This document shows positions 1 to 7,098 of a stretch of DNA of 24,419 nucleotides, piece by piece. The notes beneath the pieces are model-generated. The model searched no databases. It saw nothing but the letters and a program-made list of their open reading frames with translations, and was not told where the DNA came from. Within the stretch, counting starts at the first letter, position 1. Each line of letters opens with the position of its first letter. A program made the position numbers and the translations under genes. The stretch covers positions 1 through 24,419 of the forward strand of contig JBNLBN010000020.1 of assembly GCA_050303335.1 (NCBI GenBank), written 5' to 3'. This DNA is from Bilamarchaeum sp050303335. Its GTDB lineage: Archaea > Micrarchaeota > Micrarchaeia > Anstonellales > Bilamarchaeaceae.

Positions 1-395
1 AATCCCGTGTTGCAGTGCGTCAATATCCTGTCTCCATCATTTATCAGCGAGGCACCGTACTCGCTTACCCTCCTGCATTTTTCATCATTGAGTCTGTCCC
101 ATTTTTCCGCATTGGCGGGAGTGCATCCATTTTCAAGCATGAAATCAACAGCGTGGAAAAGGTCCACTGCAGTGGGCCGCGATTCCTTCAGCTTTATCGA
201 ATCGCTCCCTGGATCTTTTGAGAGCGCCATCGCATATGCAGCAAGCACGCCTATTGCCGGAGCGCCCCTAACTTTCATTTTGCGTATTGCATCTACTGCA
301 TCGTCTACGCTTCCGATCCCGATCCATTCCTCTGAAAACGGGAGTTTCGTCTGGTCAAGGATCTTCAATGAACCATCATATATGACTGATTTCAT
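1..395 (-). CDS. mtnA: S-methyl-5-thioribose-1-phosphate isomerase-type protein (MtnA family), N-terminal part only
   Basis: The gene runs off the left edge; 131 N-terminal residues are visible and the reading frame stays open to base 1. MtnA-family enzymes isomerise 5-methylthioribose-1-phosphate (methionine salvage); archaeal relatives act on ribose-1,5-bisphosphate or resemble eIF2B subunits. Visible signatures are the N-terminal MKSVIYDGSLKILDQ, the substrate-binding RGAPAIG at residues 43-49, and ILTHCNTG at 124-131, where the family's conserved Cys sits. RGAPAIG favours MtnA over the eIF2B-like branch, but the discriminating C-terminal half lies outside the window. The ATG at 395 is preceded by an AT-rich element about 25 bp upstream, shared with the divergent gene at 445, suggesting a leaderless transcript. 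Confidence 0.88.
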   Translation of the reverse strand, partial: MKSVIYDGSLKILDQTKLPFSEEWIGIGSVDDAVDAIRKMKVRGAPAIGVLAAYAMALSKDPGSDSIKLKESRPTAVDLFHAVDFMLENGCTPANAEKWDRLNDEKCRRVSEYGASLINDGDRILTHCNTG

Positions 396-413
396 GATTC
401 CAATTTGTAGCGG

Positions 414-425
414 TTTTTTAAAAAA
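414..425. promoter_or_regulatory. Symmetric TATA-like element shared by two divergent genes
   Basis: A perfect palindrome of six T followed by six A lies midway between the ATG at 395 (-) and the ATG at 445 (+). Its centre is about 25 bp from each start, the usual archaeal TATA-to-transcription-start distance, so both transcripts would be leaderless. Assignment is by position and composition only. Confidence 0.55.
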
Positions 426-444
426 GAGCAAGCATCATCATTCC

Positions 445-969
445 ATGAAGAAAACGCTGCGTGAGATGCTCCTTGCAAAGAGGAATGCGATGGACGAATC
501 GGATTGCATCGCGCTTAGCCGTAAAATAATGGAAAATCTTTTCTCTACGAAGCAGTTCCTGGAAAGCAGGAATGTCGCCTTCTACATCCACAAGGGAAAC
601 GAAGTACATACTGACGAGATGATCCGGAATTCCGGGAAGCAGGTATTCGTCCCGGTCACAGGAAAAGAGATGAAGCTCTCAGAACACAGCGATGAACTGG
701 CCCCGGGAAAATACGGCATCCATGAGCCGAAAAATCCGAAGATCATAGATTTCGATCCTGACATCATAATCGTTCCGGGAATCGCATTCGGAAAATGCAT
801 GCACAGAATAGGCTACGGCAAGGGATACTACGATGATTTCCTGAAAACCAGCGGGTCATTCAAGATAGGCATATGCTACGATTTCCAAATTCTCGAGAAA
901 CTTCCGTCACACCATACTGATGTCCCGCTTGACATGATCGTCAGTGAAAAAAGGATTATAAATAAGTAG
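445..969 (+). CDS. 5-formyltetrahydrofolate cyclo-ligase family protein
   Basis: This 174-residue protein matches the 5-FCL family, which uses ATP to convert 5-formyl-THF to 5,10-methenyl-THF. The N-terminal helix carries the basic KKTLREMLLAKRNAM segment typical of the family. The nucleotide/folate-binding GYGKGYYD is at residues 123-130, and HTDVPLD at 157-163 matches the family's C-terminal motif. The frame is open back to base 7, but that extension is antisense to mtnA; the ATG at 445 follows a TATA-like element by about 25 bp and begins the homologous region. In archaea lacking a folate C1 pathway the substrate may differ, so the exact reaction is inferred. It is followed after 23 bp by the zinc-ribbon gene. 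Confidence 0.9.
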   Translation: MKKTLREMLLAKRNAMDESDCIALSRKIMENLFSTKQFLESRNVAFYIHKGNEVHTDEMIRNSGKQVFVPVTGKEMKLSEHSDELAPGKYGIHEPKNPKIIDFDPDIIIVPGIAFGKCMHRIGYGKGYYDDFLKTSGSFKIGICYDFQILEKLPSHHTDVPLDMIVSEKRIINK

Positions 970-992
970 CTGGATAGCCTTACGGTGATCCA

Positions 993-1253
993 GTGACCGA
1001 TTTCAAAAGAACGGTGAAATGCACAGGCTGCGGCCTAGAGGCTGATGTTTACATAAACAGCAGGTTTGACCTGCGTGAGTTCATGCTTTCCGGGAAATGC
1101 TCAAGCTGCGGGAACTCGATGCAGCTGAATTTCAGCACAGTCGAGGTAGAACAGCCCCCTGCCCAGGAAACGAGGCAGGAGAATATAAACCTCGACGATT
1201 CGATATTCGGAACAGAACAGACCTCGACCCTTTCAGATATCATGGATGACTGA
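993..1253 (+). CDS. Small zinc-ribbon protein of unknown function
   Basis: An 86-residue protein starting with GTG. Two knuckles, CTGC at residues 10-13 and CSSC at 36-39, would form a four-Cys zinc ribbon. The second half is acidic and Gln-rich, probably disordered, ending in LSDIMDD. The start is supported by GGTGATCC at 984-991, which pairs with the conserved 3' end of 16S rRNA (GGATCACC). It lies 23 bp behind the cyclo-ligase gene and is probably cotranscribed with it. Its last 21 bp overlap the 3' end of the opposite-strand HAD gene. Small zinc ribbons of this kind are often nucleic-acid or protein adaptors, but nothing here fixes a role. Confidence 0.75.
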   Translation: MTDFKRTVKCTGCGLEADVYINSRFDLREFMLSGKCSSCGNSMQLNFSTVEVEQPPAQETRQENINLDDSIFGTEQTSTLSDIMDD

Positions 1254-1982
1254 AACGGATTCGAATATGTAATCAGGGAGATTTTTTGCATCTTCCTTTT
1301 TTGATATTCCGGTCAGGACCAGCACAGATTTTATCCCGCAATTTTTTGCAAACATTATATCAGTATCAACCCTGTCCCCTATTATCGCAGTAGATTCCAT
1401 CTCAATCCCCTTTTCCCTCCGCATTAATTCGAATGCGTATGGATTCGGCTTCCCGAGGCTGATGGCCTTGACGTTGGTGCATGATTCTATTGCCGATACG
1501 ATCGATCCGGCGCCCGGCATCAGCCCGTTTTCGACAGGAAATGTGCTGTCGTGGTTCGTCGCGATCAATTTCGCCCCGGAGAATATCATTTTCTGTGCCT
1601 TTGCCAGCTTTTCATAACTGAATTTCCTGTCAAGGCTTGCTGCAACCATTTCTGCATCCTCATCGACAACATCCACACCTGCTGCACGAAGATCATCACA
1701 AAGGCCTTCTTCTCCGATAACATAAGCGCTCCTTATCCTGTTTTCCTTCGCATACTGGGCGAGGCTGTAAGATCCGGTATAAATGTCATCCGCCTCAATT
1801 CTGAATCCCATCCTCCCGAGCTTCCGTGAGATGCTCTGCCTGGTTTTAGTTCCTGAATTCGTTAGGAAAAGCGTCCTTATTCCAGCATCCCTGAATTCCT
1901 CGATCTTTTCGTTCGCGCCATTGATGGGACTTCTTCCAAGGTAGATCGTCCCGTCAAGATCCAGTATCACTGTTTTGATCAT
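1233..1982 (-). CDS. HAD-superfamily IIA (NagD-like) phosphatase
   Basis: A 249-residue hydrolase with all four HAD motifs: motif I DLDGT with nucleophile D8 and D10, motif II TNSG at 41-44, motif III Lys in GKPNP (K178), and motif IV GDRVDTD with D203, D206 and D208 for Mg2+. The cap between about residues 70 and 170 and the GKPNP motif place it in subfamily IIA with NagD, p-nitrophenyl phosphatase and phosphoglycolate phosphatase-like enzymes. The substrate cannot be told from sequence; a role in sugar-phosphate or metabolite-damage repair is plausible. The ATG at 1982 lies about 24 bp from an AT-rich element (2001-2010) on this strand, consistent with leaderless transcription. Confidence 0.9.
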   Translation of the reverse strand: MIKTVILDLDGTIYLGRSPINGANEKIEEFRDAGIRTLFLTNSGTKTRQSISRKLGRMGFRIEADDIYTGSYSLAQYAKENRIRSAYVIGEEGLCDDLRAAGVDVVDEDAEMVAASLDRKFSYEKLAKAQKMIFSGAKLIATNHDSTFPVENGLMPGAGSIVSAIESCTNVKAISLGKPNPYAFELMRREKGIEMESTAIIGDRVDTDIMFAKNCGIKSVLVLTGISKKEDAKNLPDYIFESVSVIHDI

Positions 1983-1983
1983 G

Positions 1984-2010
1984 CTTAAAACTCTTCAGCT
2001 AAAAATATAT
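1984..2010. promoter_or_regulatory. Interleaved divergent TATA-like elements for the HAD and dph6 genes
   Basis: The starts at 1982 (-) and 2014 (+) are only 32 bp apart. A TTAAAA element (1985-1990) lies about 27 bp before the dph6 ATG; an ATATATTTTT element (minus strand, 2001-2010) lies about 24 bp before the HAD ATG. Each element therefore sits inside the other gene's core promoter, so initiation in the two directions may be mutually exclusive. Confidence 0.45.
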
Positions 2011-2013
2011 CTT

Positions 2014-2634
2014 ATGCGGGTTGCTGTGCTTTTTTCCGGCGGAAAGGATTCGGTTTTTGCAACATTCTGGGCAATGTTCCAGGGTTTCGATCCAGTACTT
2101 GTATCAGTTATTCCACCGGATTATTCCATGATGTTCCACCATCCAAACGTGTCCCTCACAAAGGACCAGGCCCGGGTAATGGGCCTTGAGCATCACTTTG
2201 TAGATGCCACAGATGAGAACTGGAGGGAGCAACTGGTACAAAAGTTCAAAGAGCTCAATGTGAAGGGAATAGTGACCGGGGCGATTGCCAGCGAATACCA
2301 GAAAAGGAGGATAGATTCCATAGGAAACGAGCTTGAAATCCCGACCTATTGCCCGCTCTGGCACAGGGACGAACCACTATTGAAGGAACTTGATGGTTTC
2401 GACGTGATAGTAACAGCAGTATCAGCTGACGGTCTGGATGAAAGTTACCTTGGCGCGCCCCTCCGAAAAATCACAGAGTCCAGCATTCCAGGGATCCATC
2501 CGCTACTTGAAGGAGGCGAAGGTGAAACATTCGTTCTGGACTGCCCGATTTTCAGAAAAAAACTAGTTGTTAAAAAAATAGAAAAGGAATTCGATGGAGT
2601 CCGCGGAGTTGCGAGACTTCATCTTGAGGCATAG
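2014..2634 (+). CDS. dph6: Diphthine-ammonia ligase, ATP-pyrophosphatase family
   Basis: A 206-residue enzyme of the Dph6/MJ0570 family, which amidates diphthine on translation factor EF-2 using ATP and ammonia, the last step of diphthamide synthesis. The PP-loop SGGKDS is at residues 8-13, in the N-type ATP-PPase fold. The family-specific EGGEGETFVLDCP segment is at 166-178, and the central GAIASEYQKRR (89-99) is also characteristic. An upstream in-frame ATG at 1981 would add 11 residues but would overlap the HAD start; beginning at 2014 puts the PP-loop at its usual position and fits a TATA element 27 bp upstream. Its 3' end overlaps the PSI lipoprotein gene by 16 bp on the other strand. 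Confidence 0.9.
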   Translation: MRVAVLFSGGKDSVFATFWAMFQGFDPVLVSVIPPDYSMMFHHPNVSLTKDQARVMGLEHHFVDATDENWREQLVQKFKELNVKGIVTGAIASEYQKRRIDSIGNELEIPTYCPLWHRDEPLLKELDGFDVIVTAVSADGLDESYLGAPLRKITESSIPGIHPLLEGGEGETFVLDCPIFRKKLVVKKIEKEFDGVRGVARLHLEA

Positions 2635-3167
2635 TTGCACTGGAACGACTGCGTCATCCATCCGCCGAAGCAATCTTCAGTGGTATCGACAGGCGCGCAT
2701 ACTGCTCCCTGGATGCACCACTGGCATCCTTCTCCGGACAGGCAGTCAGCACAGTTCCACTGGTCGTCGCATGTTCCTCCGCCCTTTGGACCCTCGCAAG
2801 CTGCAAGAGTATATGCCCATTCGGAACCGGAACATGAACTGACCTTCGGCCCGTCTTCATTGCCGAAGAAGCATGACTGGCTTTCTTTGCACCAGCCGCA
2901 GCCTTCCCTGGCAACGCATGATCCGCAGTCAGGTGAGAGCGTCGCGCAGTCATCCTGCGACCTTGCGATTCCCGCATCCTTTTTGTCCTCGATGACCTGC
3001 TCCTCATCAGGAACCTCTATTATCCCAGGAACCGAGTCGTTAGTCTCAATCACCGGTTCTTCCATTGTATCATTTTGCACAGGTGGCTTCTCTTCCACAA
3101 CAGATGGTTGTTCTGAAGTGCAGCCGAATATGAGCAAAAGCAATACGATACCCGCCAAAAGTTTCAT
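2619..3167 (-). CDS. Lipoprotein with two PSI-like eight-cysteine domains
   Basis: A 182-residue secreted lipoprotein. Residues 1-16 form a signal peptide with lipobox IFGC (lipidated C16), followed by an acidic Pro/Glu-rich linker to about residue 70. Two Cys-rich modules follow. Module 1 has C74, C81, C84, C90, C93, C99, C112 and C124; module 2 has C133, C139, C142, C148, C151, C157, C166 and C177. Both contain CxxCx5CxWC, the hallmark of PSI (plexin-semaphorin-integrin) domains, implying four disulfides each and extracytoplasmic folding. The start follows the purM stop by one base, with GAGGG as ribosome site inside the purM end, so it is translationally coupled to purM although functionally unrelated. 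Partner and role are unknown. Confidence 0.82.
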   Translation of the reverse strand: MKLLAGIVLLLLIFGCTSEQPSVVEEKPPVQNDTMEEPVIETNDSVPGIIEVPDEEQVIEDKKDAGIARSQDDCATLSPDCGSCVAREGCGWCKESQSCFFGNEDGPKVSSCSGSEWAYTLAACEGPKGGGTCDDQWNCADCLSGEGCQWCIQGAVCAPVDTTEDCFGGWMTQSFQCNYASR

Positions 3168-3168
3168 A

Positions 3169-4137
3169 TTATCCCTCATAAGCAATATTCTTGTCCTTGT
3201 ACCAGACTCCTTTCTTGTCTGATATCCTGCCGATCTCCATTGCATCAACGCCGTGTTTGTTTGCAATGTTAATGACAGTGTCGGCGCGATCTTCCGGAAG
3301 GATGATCGCCATTCCGATACCCATGTTGAAAGTCCTTACCATGTCCATTTCCTTGACCTTTTTCCCGAGCTCCTTGAATATGGGTTTCGGTTCAGGAAGG
3401 TCAAGAACAAAGCCTACGTTCCTGTTGAGCCGGGTGAGCTTCGAAAATGCTCCTCCTGTAATGTGCGCGATACCGTGAACATCGCAGGCATCCATCATTT
3501 CCTGGACCGGATTTACATATATCTTCGTTGGGGTGAGCATCTCCTGCCCCCAGTCCTTTACATCAAGGATCTTCCTTGCAAGCGTGTATCCGTTCGAGTG
3601 TATACCTGAACTTTCAAGACCGACGATCACGTCGCCCTTCCTTATCTCGTCTCCAAGAATGAGTTTCTGGACCTTTCCGACTGCAGTTACGGTCAGGTCG
3701 AAGGCCTTCTCCTTCAACAGGTCCGGAACAATCGCAGTCTCGCCTCCGACTATCGCCATGTTGCTTTCCTTGGCTCCTGCAACAAGGCCTTTCATCAGCT
3801 CGGAGATGAGTTCGTTGTTCTCCTTTTCAAGCGCTATGTAGTCCACTCCAACAAGCGGTATGGCCCCTACGCAGAGTATGTCATTAACCGACATCGCGAC
3901 CGCATCTATTCCGACAGTGTCGAATTTCTTCATGTCGTTTGCAACAAGCAGCTTGGTGCCTACCCCGTCAGTGTGGATCACAAGCCGGTCATTTCCGCAT
4001 TTGAAAATGCCGCCATAATGTCCAAAAACAGGAACAGGTTCGCCATATCCCCTGCGGAACGCAAACGTTCCCTTGATATGGTCCCAGATGTTACCCTGGA
4101 TCTTTCTAACCTCTCCCACGTCAACCTGATATTTCAT
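3169..4137 (-). CDS. purM: Phosphoribosylformylglycinamidine cyclo-ligase (AIR synthetase)
   Basis: A 322-residue PurM, which closes the imidazole ring of AIR from FGAM with ATP in de novo purine synthesis. Recognisable family segments are HTDGVGTKL near residue 55, the GIDAVAMSVNDIL stretch near 75-90, GGETA, SSGIHSNGYTLARKIL, HITGGAF and TFNMGIGMAIILP. Length is normal for the family (about 330-350). The start is taken as ATG at 4137 rather than the TTG immediately before it, because an ATTAAAA element on this strand (4161-4167) lies about 27 bp upstream. The lipoprotein gene follows after a one-base gap. Confidence 0.95.
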   Translation of the reverse strand: MKYQVDVGEVRKIQGNIWDHIKGTFAFRRGYGEPVPVFGHYGGIFKCGNDRLVIHTDGVGTKLLVANDMKKFDTVGIDAVAMSVNDILCVGAIPLVGVDYIALEKENNELISELMKGLVAGAKESNMAIVGGETAIVPDLLKEKAFDLTVTAVGKVQKLILGDEIRKGDVIVGLESSGIHSNGYTLARKILDVKDWGQEMLTPTKIYVNPVQEMMDACDVHGIAHITGGAFSKLTRLNRNVGFVLDLPEPKPIFKELGKKVKEMDMVRTFNMGIGMAIILPEDRADTVINIANKHGVDAMEIGRISDKKGVWYKDKNIAYEG

Positions 4138-4160
4138 CAATTATTCCTTGCATGTTGTGC

Positions 4161-4195
4161 TTTTAATTGGTTAGGGTTTTGCAACATTTTATATA
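4161..4195. promoter_or_regulatory. Separate back-to-back TATA-like elements for purM and the ThrRS operon
   Basis: Minus-strand ATTAAAA (4161-4167) is about 27 bp from the purM ATG, and plus-strand TTTTATATA (4187-4195) is about 26 bp from the ATG at 4217. A short inverted repeat, ATGTTG (4152-4157) and CAACAT (4182-4187), brackets the space between them and could be an operator, though six bases is weak. Confidence 0.45.
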
Positions 4196-4216
4196 CTTTT
4201 TGCGAGTTTCTTCTCT

Positions 4217-4675
4217 ATGAAGTTCATTGGAGGTTTTTTCCAATTCGCAAGGAGGGTATTGGAGGCTGCAAAGAAAGGCGGTCTTCCAGTGAAGGATTTG
4301 AAGAAGCTCGATAATCTGCTCAAGAAGACAGGGAAAAGGAATACAGTGCTTGCAAAGGGTATCCTTTCCGCGCTTGCTGCCGGAGGGGCCTCACAAAAGG
4401 ATATCGAATTGTTCGGAGATATGCTTGAAAAAGCCGAGAAAAGAATCAGCGAGGACAAGGACCCGTTCACGAAGAATGACAACGAGGAAATATCCAGGAT
4501 ATTCAAAAGGGCATACATATCCCAGAAGACGGAAAGCTGGTTCCATGCCCAGGTGGATGAGCTTTTAGCAGAAGAGATAAAGGAATTCATCCAGGGAACA
4601 AGGCGGGTCGATATACCTGTCCCGCAGAAAAAAACAGTTGGATTCAAGGAAGAAAAGAAGAAATTGAAGGCGTGA
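4217..4675 (+). CDS. Unknown helical basic protein, first gene of the thrS operon
   Basis: A 152-residue protein I do not recognise. It is predicted to be almost wholly alpha-helical, with amphipathic Lys-rich helices (KKGGLPVKDLKKLDNLLKK, residues 19-37), a small Ala/Gly hinge (LSALAAGGAS, 50-59) and a strongly basic C-terminus. There is no signal peptide and no transmembrane segment. The ATG at 4217 lies about 26 bp from a TATA element, suggesting a leaderless first cistron. The next gene begins 21 bp after the stop with a good ribosome site, so this protein is made with the LAGLIDADG-like protein and ThrRS. Helices and charge would fit nucleic-acid binding, but that is only inference. Confidence 0.75.
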   Translation: MKFIGGFFQFARRVLEAAKKGGLPVKDLKKLDNLLKKTGKRNTVLAKGILSALAAGGASQKDIELFGDMLEKAEKRISEDKDPFTKNDNEEISRIFKRAYISQKTESWFHAQVDELLAEEIKEFIQGTRRVDIPVPQKKTVGFKEEKKKLKA

Positions 4676-4696
4676 ACTCTTTACTGAGGGTTTTTG

Positions 4697-5203
4697 ATGA
4701 AGGTTAAACTTACTCCGGAATTATCTTACATAATAGGACTTTGGCGAAAGAACAAGGCAAGCGAGGGAGTGGGTGTCAGGGCATCAGATGAAGTGGTTGA
4801 AACCTTCACGAAAGAAATCCTCGATGCCGGCCTGTCTACATCGGACAGGATCCTGAGCGATGAGGGGAAAGTCTATTTTTACCATTCAACATACAGGAAA
4901 TTCTTCCAGACCATAGAGAAAGAGCAGCTCGAGCGATTCAAGTATCTCAATGAATATGCTGCAAATTACCTGGCGGGCATGTTCGACGGCTGCGGTGGCA
5001 TAGACGAGAAGGGGATAGTGTACCTCCGCAATACAAGTCCGGAGGACGAGATCATGATCCTGCGCCTCGGTTTCGGGGCAAGAAGAAAAGGAGGAAGGCT
5101 GGCAATTGAGCGGCCGGCAATATTCCTTACATTCATAAAAAACTATGTGAAGATATTTAAGAATCACAAAGTATTTGATTACATCAAAGGTAGATCACAA
5201 TGA
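4697..5203 (+). CDS. LAGLIDADG-fold protein with degenerate active-site motifs
   Basis: A 168-residue protein with two LAGLIDADG-type half repeats. The second motif, YLAGMFDGCGGI (residues 91-102), is clear; the first, YIIGLWRKNKA (11-21), is more divergent. In active homing endonucleases the last acidic residue of each motif binds the metal; here it is Cys (C99) in motif 2 and Asn (N19) in motif 1, so nuclease activity is unlikely. The ATG at 4697 follows GAGGG (4686-4690) at normal spacing; a TTG one codon earlier is less likely. The stop overlaps the thrS start as ATGA. A domesticated binding protein, as in WhiA-like families, is more plausible than a mobile endonuclease: ThrRS beside it is uninterrupted. 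Confidence 0.75.
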   Translation: MKVKLTPELSYIIGLWRKNKASEGVGVRASDEVVETFTKEILDAGLSTSDRILSDEGKVYFYHSTYRKFFQTIEKEQLERFKYLNEYAANYLAGMFDGCGGIDEKGIVYLRNTSPEDEIMILRLGFGARRKGGRLAIERPAIFLTFIKNYVKIFKNHKVFDYIKGRSQ

Positions 5204-7065
5204 GAATTCTCGCGATTCATTCAGATTACATAGAAGTCGAGCCGATGAAGAAGGCTATCAAGGATGCAGAGGAAATCGGATCATCCGAAAAGAAAAGGTT
5301 TGATGAAGTCCTCGTAGTTTTTACATCAGTTGAAGAGGGGGACGAGGACGTCAATGTTTCGTCATCCAGGCTTGTTGAGGAAGTGGAGAAGGTATCGGAA
5401 CAGGTAAAGACGAAAAATATCCTCCTCTATCCACTTGTACACTTATCATCCAAACCATCCGCTCCCAAGGTCGCAAAGGAAATCATCATAGAATCGGAAA
5501 GGATGCTCAAGGAAAAAGGTTACCAGTCAGCCCATTCCCCTTTCGGCTGGTACAAGGGATATACGCTCAAGTGCAAGGGCCATCCGCTCTCCGAGCTCTC
5601 CCGTGAATTCCACGGACCGGGAACCCAGGGTGCAAAGGCGAGCAATCTTGAAACAGTATCAAAAAGCCTCCGCGCGGAAAACGAGCTCAATTCAAAATTT
5701 CACATACTCGACCTTGACGGGAAGCTTCATAGCCTGGACAAGTTCGACTTTTCGAAATACCCGAACCTGAAGAAGTTTGCATTCTATGAGGACAAAAAAG
5801 TTAGGGCATATGCCAAGGAGCCGCCCCATATAAAGATCATGAAGGAACACGGTCTGATCGATTATGAACCCGGATCAGACTCAGGAAACTTCCGGTTCCT
5901 TCCCAAAGGGAGGCTCCTAAAAAGCCTTCTTGAGCGGAAGATCACCGATATTTGCGTAAGCGACGGCGCGGCAGAAGTCGAATCCCCTCTCATGTACGAT
6001 TATGAGCATCCATCGCTGAAAAAATACCTGAACAGGTTCCCTGCAAGGCAGTATGTCGTTATCAGCGACGAGAAGAAGCTCTTCCTCAGGTTTGCCGCTT
6101 GTTTCGGGCAGTTTCTGATAGCACATGACATGGTGATATCGCACAAGCACCTGCCGCTGAAGCTCTTCGAACTGACAAGGTACAGCTTCAGGAGGGAGCA
6201 GTCCGGTGAGCTTGCAGGGCTGAAGAGGCTGAGGGCATTCACCATGCCGGATATGCACACCTTCGCCGGAAACATCGATCAGGCAAAAGCCCAATTCGAG
6301 CACCAGTACGACCTGTCACTTGAATGGAACAACAGCCTGGATCTCGAGACTGAAATAGGATTCAGGATCCAGGAGGACTTCTACAACGAGAACAAGGACT
6401 GGTATATGAAGATGGTAAAGAAGGCCGGAAAGCCGATCCTTGTGGAGATGTTCAAGGAAAGGTATGCTTATTTCATCACGAAATTCGAGTTCAACTTCGT
6501 CGACTCGATGGACAAGGCAAGCGCGCTGTCCACCGTACAAATAGATGTGGAGAACGCGGATACCTATGACATCAATTATATTGACAGCGAGGGTGCGAAG
6601 GTCAGGCCCTACATCCTCCATGCATCGATCAGCGGCTCGCTCGAGCGAGTTATATATGCGCTGCTTGAGCGTGAGGCAATGAGGATCGAGAAGGGCGGGA
6701 AGGCAATGCTTCCGATCTGGCTCTCGCCCACGCAGGTAAGAATCATCCCGGTCGGTGAAGACCAGAAGGACTTTTGCCTGGAACTCGCAGAACGGCCTTG
6801 CAACGCAAGGGTCGATGTGGATGACCGCGACGAACCGCTTGGAAAGAAGATCCGAGAGGCATCCAAGGAATGGATACCATACATAGTCGTGGTCGGGGAA
6901 AAGGAGATCGAATCCGGGAAGCTTTCTGTCACGGACCGCGAGTCGGGCGAAAAGCGCGAGATGACTTTTGATGAGCTCATATCGCTTGCCGAATCAAAGA
7001 ACAGCGGCAACCCTTTCGAAAGGCTTTCCCTCAACAAGAGGCTTTCGATGCGGCCCATCATCTAG
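5200..7065 (+). CDS. thrS: Threonyl-tRNA synthetase, archaeal type
   Basis: A 621-residue class II synthetase charging tRNA-Thr. Residues 1 to about 145 form the archaeal D-tyrosyl-tRNA-deacylase-like editing domain that removes misacylated serine (MRILAIHSDY start, SPFGWYKGYTLKCKGHPLSELSR near 113-135). The catalytic core spans about 250-500. Motif 2 is RYSFRREQSGELAGLKRLR (327-345) and motif 3 is GSLERVIYALLER (479-491). The zinc ligands expected of ThrRS are present as C301, H353 and H474. The anticodon-binding domain covers about 505-600. Length and domain order are those of euryarchaeal ThrRS rather than bacterial TGS-containing ThrRS. The ATG overlaps the preceding stop by four bases, indicating translational coupling. 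Confidence 0.97.
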   Translation: MRILAIHSDYIEVEPMKKAIKDAEEIGSSEKKRFDEVLVVFTSVEEGDEDVNVSSSRLVEEVEKVSEQVKTKNILLYPLVHLSSKPSAPKVAKEIIIESERMLKEKGYQSAHSPFGWYKGYTLKCKGHPLSELSREFHGPGTQGAKASNLETVSKSLRAENELNSKFHILDLDGKLHSLDKFDFSKYPNLKKFAFYEDKKVRAYAKEPPHIKIMKEHGLIDYEPGSDSGNFRFLPKGRLLKSLLERKITDICVSDGAAEVESPLMYDYEHPSLKKYLNRFPARQYVVISDEKKLFLRFAACFGQFLIAHDMVISHKHLPLKLFELTRYSFRREQSGELAGLKRLRAFTMPDMHTFAGNIDQAKAQFEHQYDLSLEWNNSLDLETEIGFRIQEDFYNENKDWYMKMVKKAGKPILVEMFKERYAYFITKFEFNFVDSMDKASALSTVQIDVENADTYDINYIDSEGAKVRPYILHASISGSLERVIYALLEREAMRIEKGGKAMLPIWLSPTQVRIIPVGEDQKDFCLELAERPCNARVDVDDRDEPLGKKIREASKEWIPYIVVVGEKEIESGKLSVTDRESGEKREMTFDELISLAESKNSGNPFERLSLNKRLSMRPII

Positions 7066-7066
7066 C

Positions 7067-7075
7067 TTTATAAAA
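7067..7075 (+). promoter_or_regulatory. TATA-like element for the H1-like-tail gene
   Basis: TTTATAAAA begins two bases after the thrS stop codon. Its centre is about 28 bp before the ATG at 7099, consistent with a leaderless transcript that starts separately from the thrS operon. Confidence 0.55.
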
Positions 7076-7098
7076 TTAAATGCAGAATCCATCTCCCT

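Noticed and set aside
7..444. N-terminal extension of the cyclo-ligase frame by 146 residues
   Set aside because: It is antisense to the clear mtnA N-terminus; the family begins at the ATG at 445.
4697..7065. Intein or active homing endonuclease at thrS
   Set aside because: ThrRS is uninterrupted with all motifs, and the LAGLIDADG protein lacks the catalytic acidic residues.
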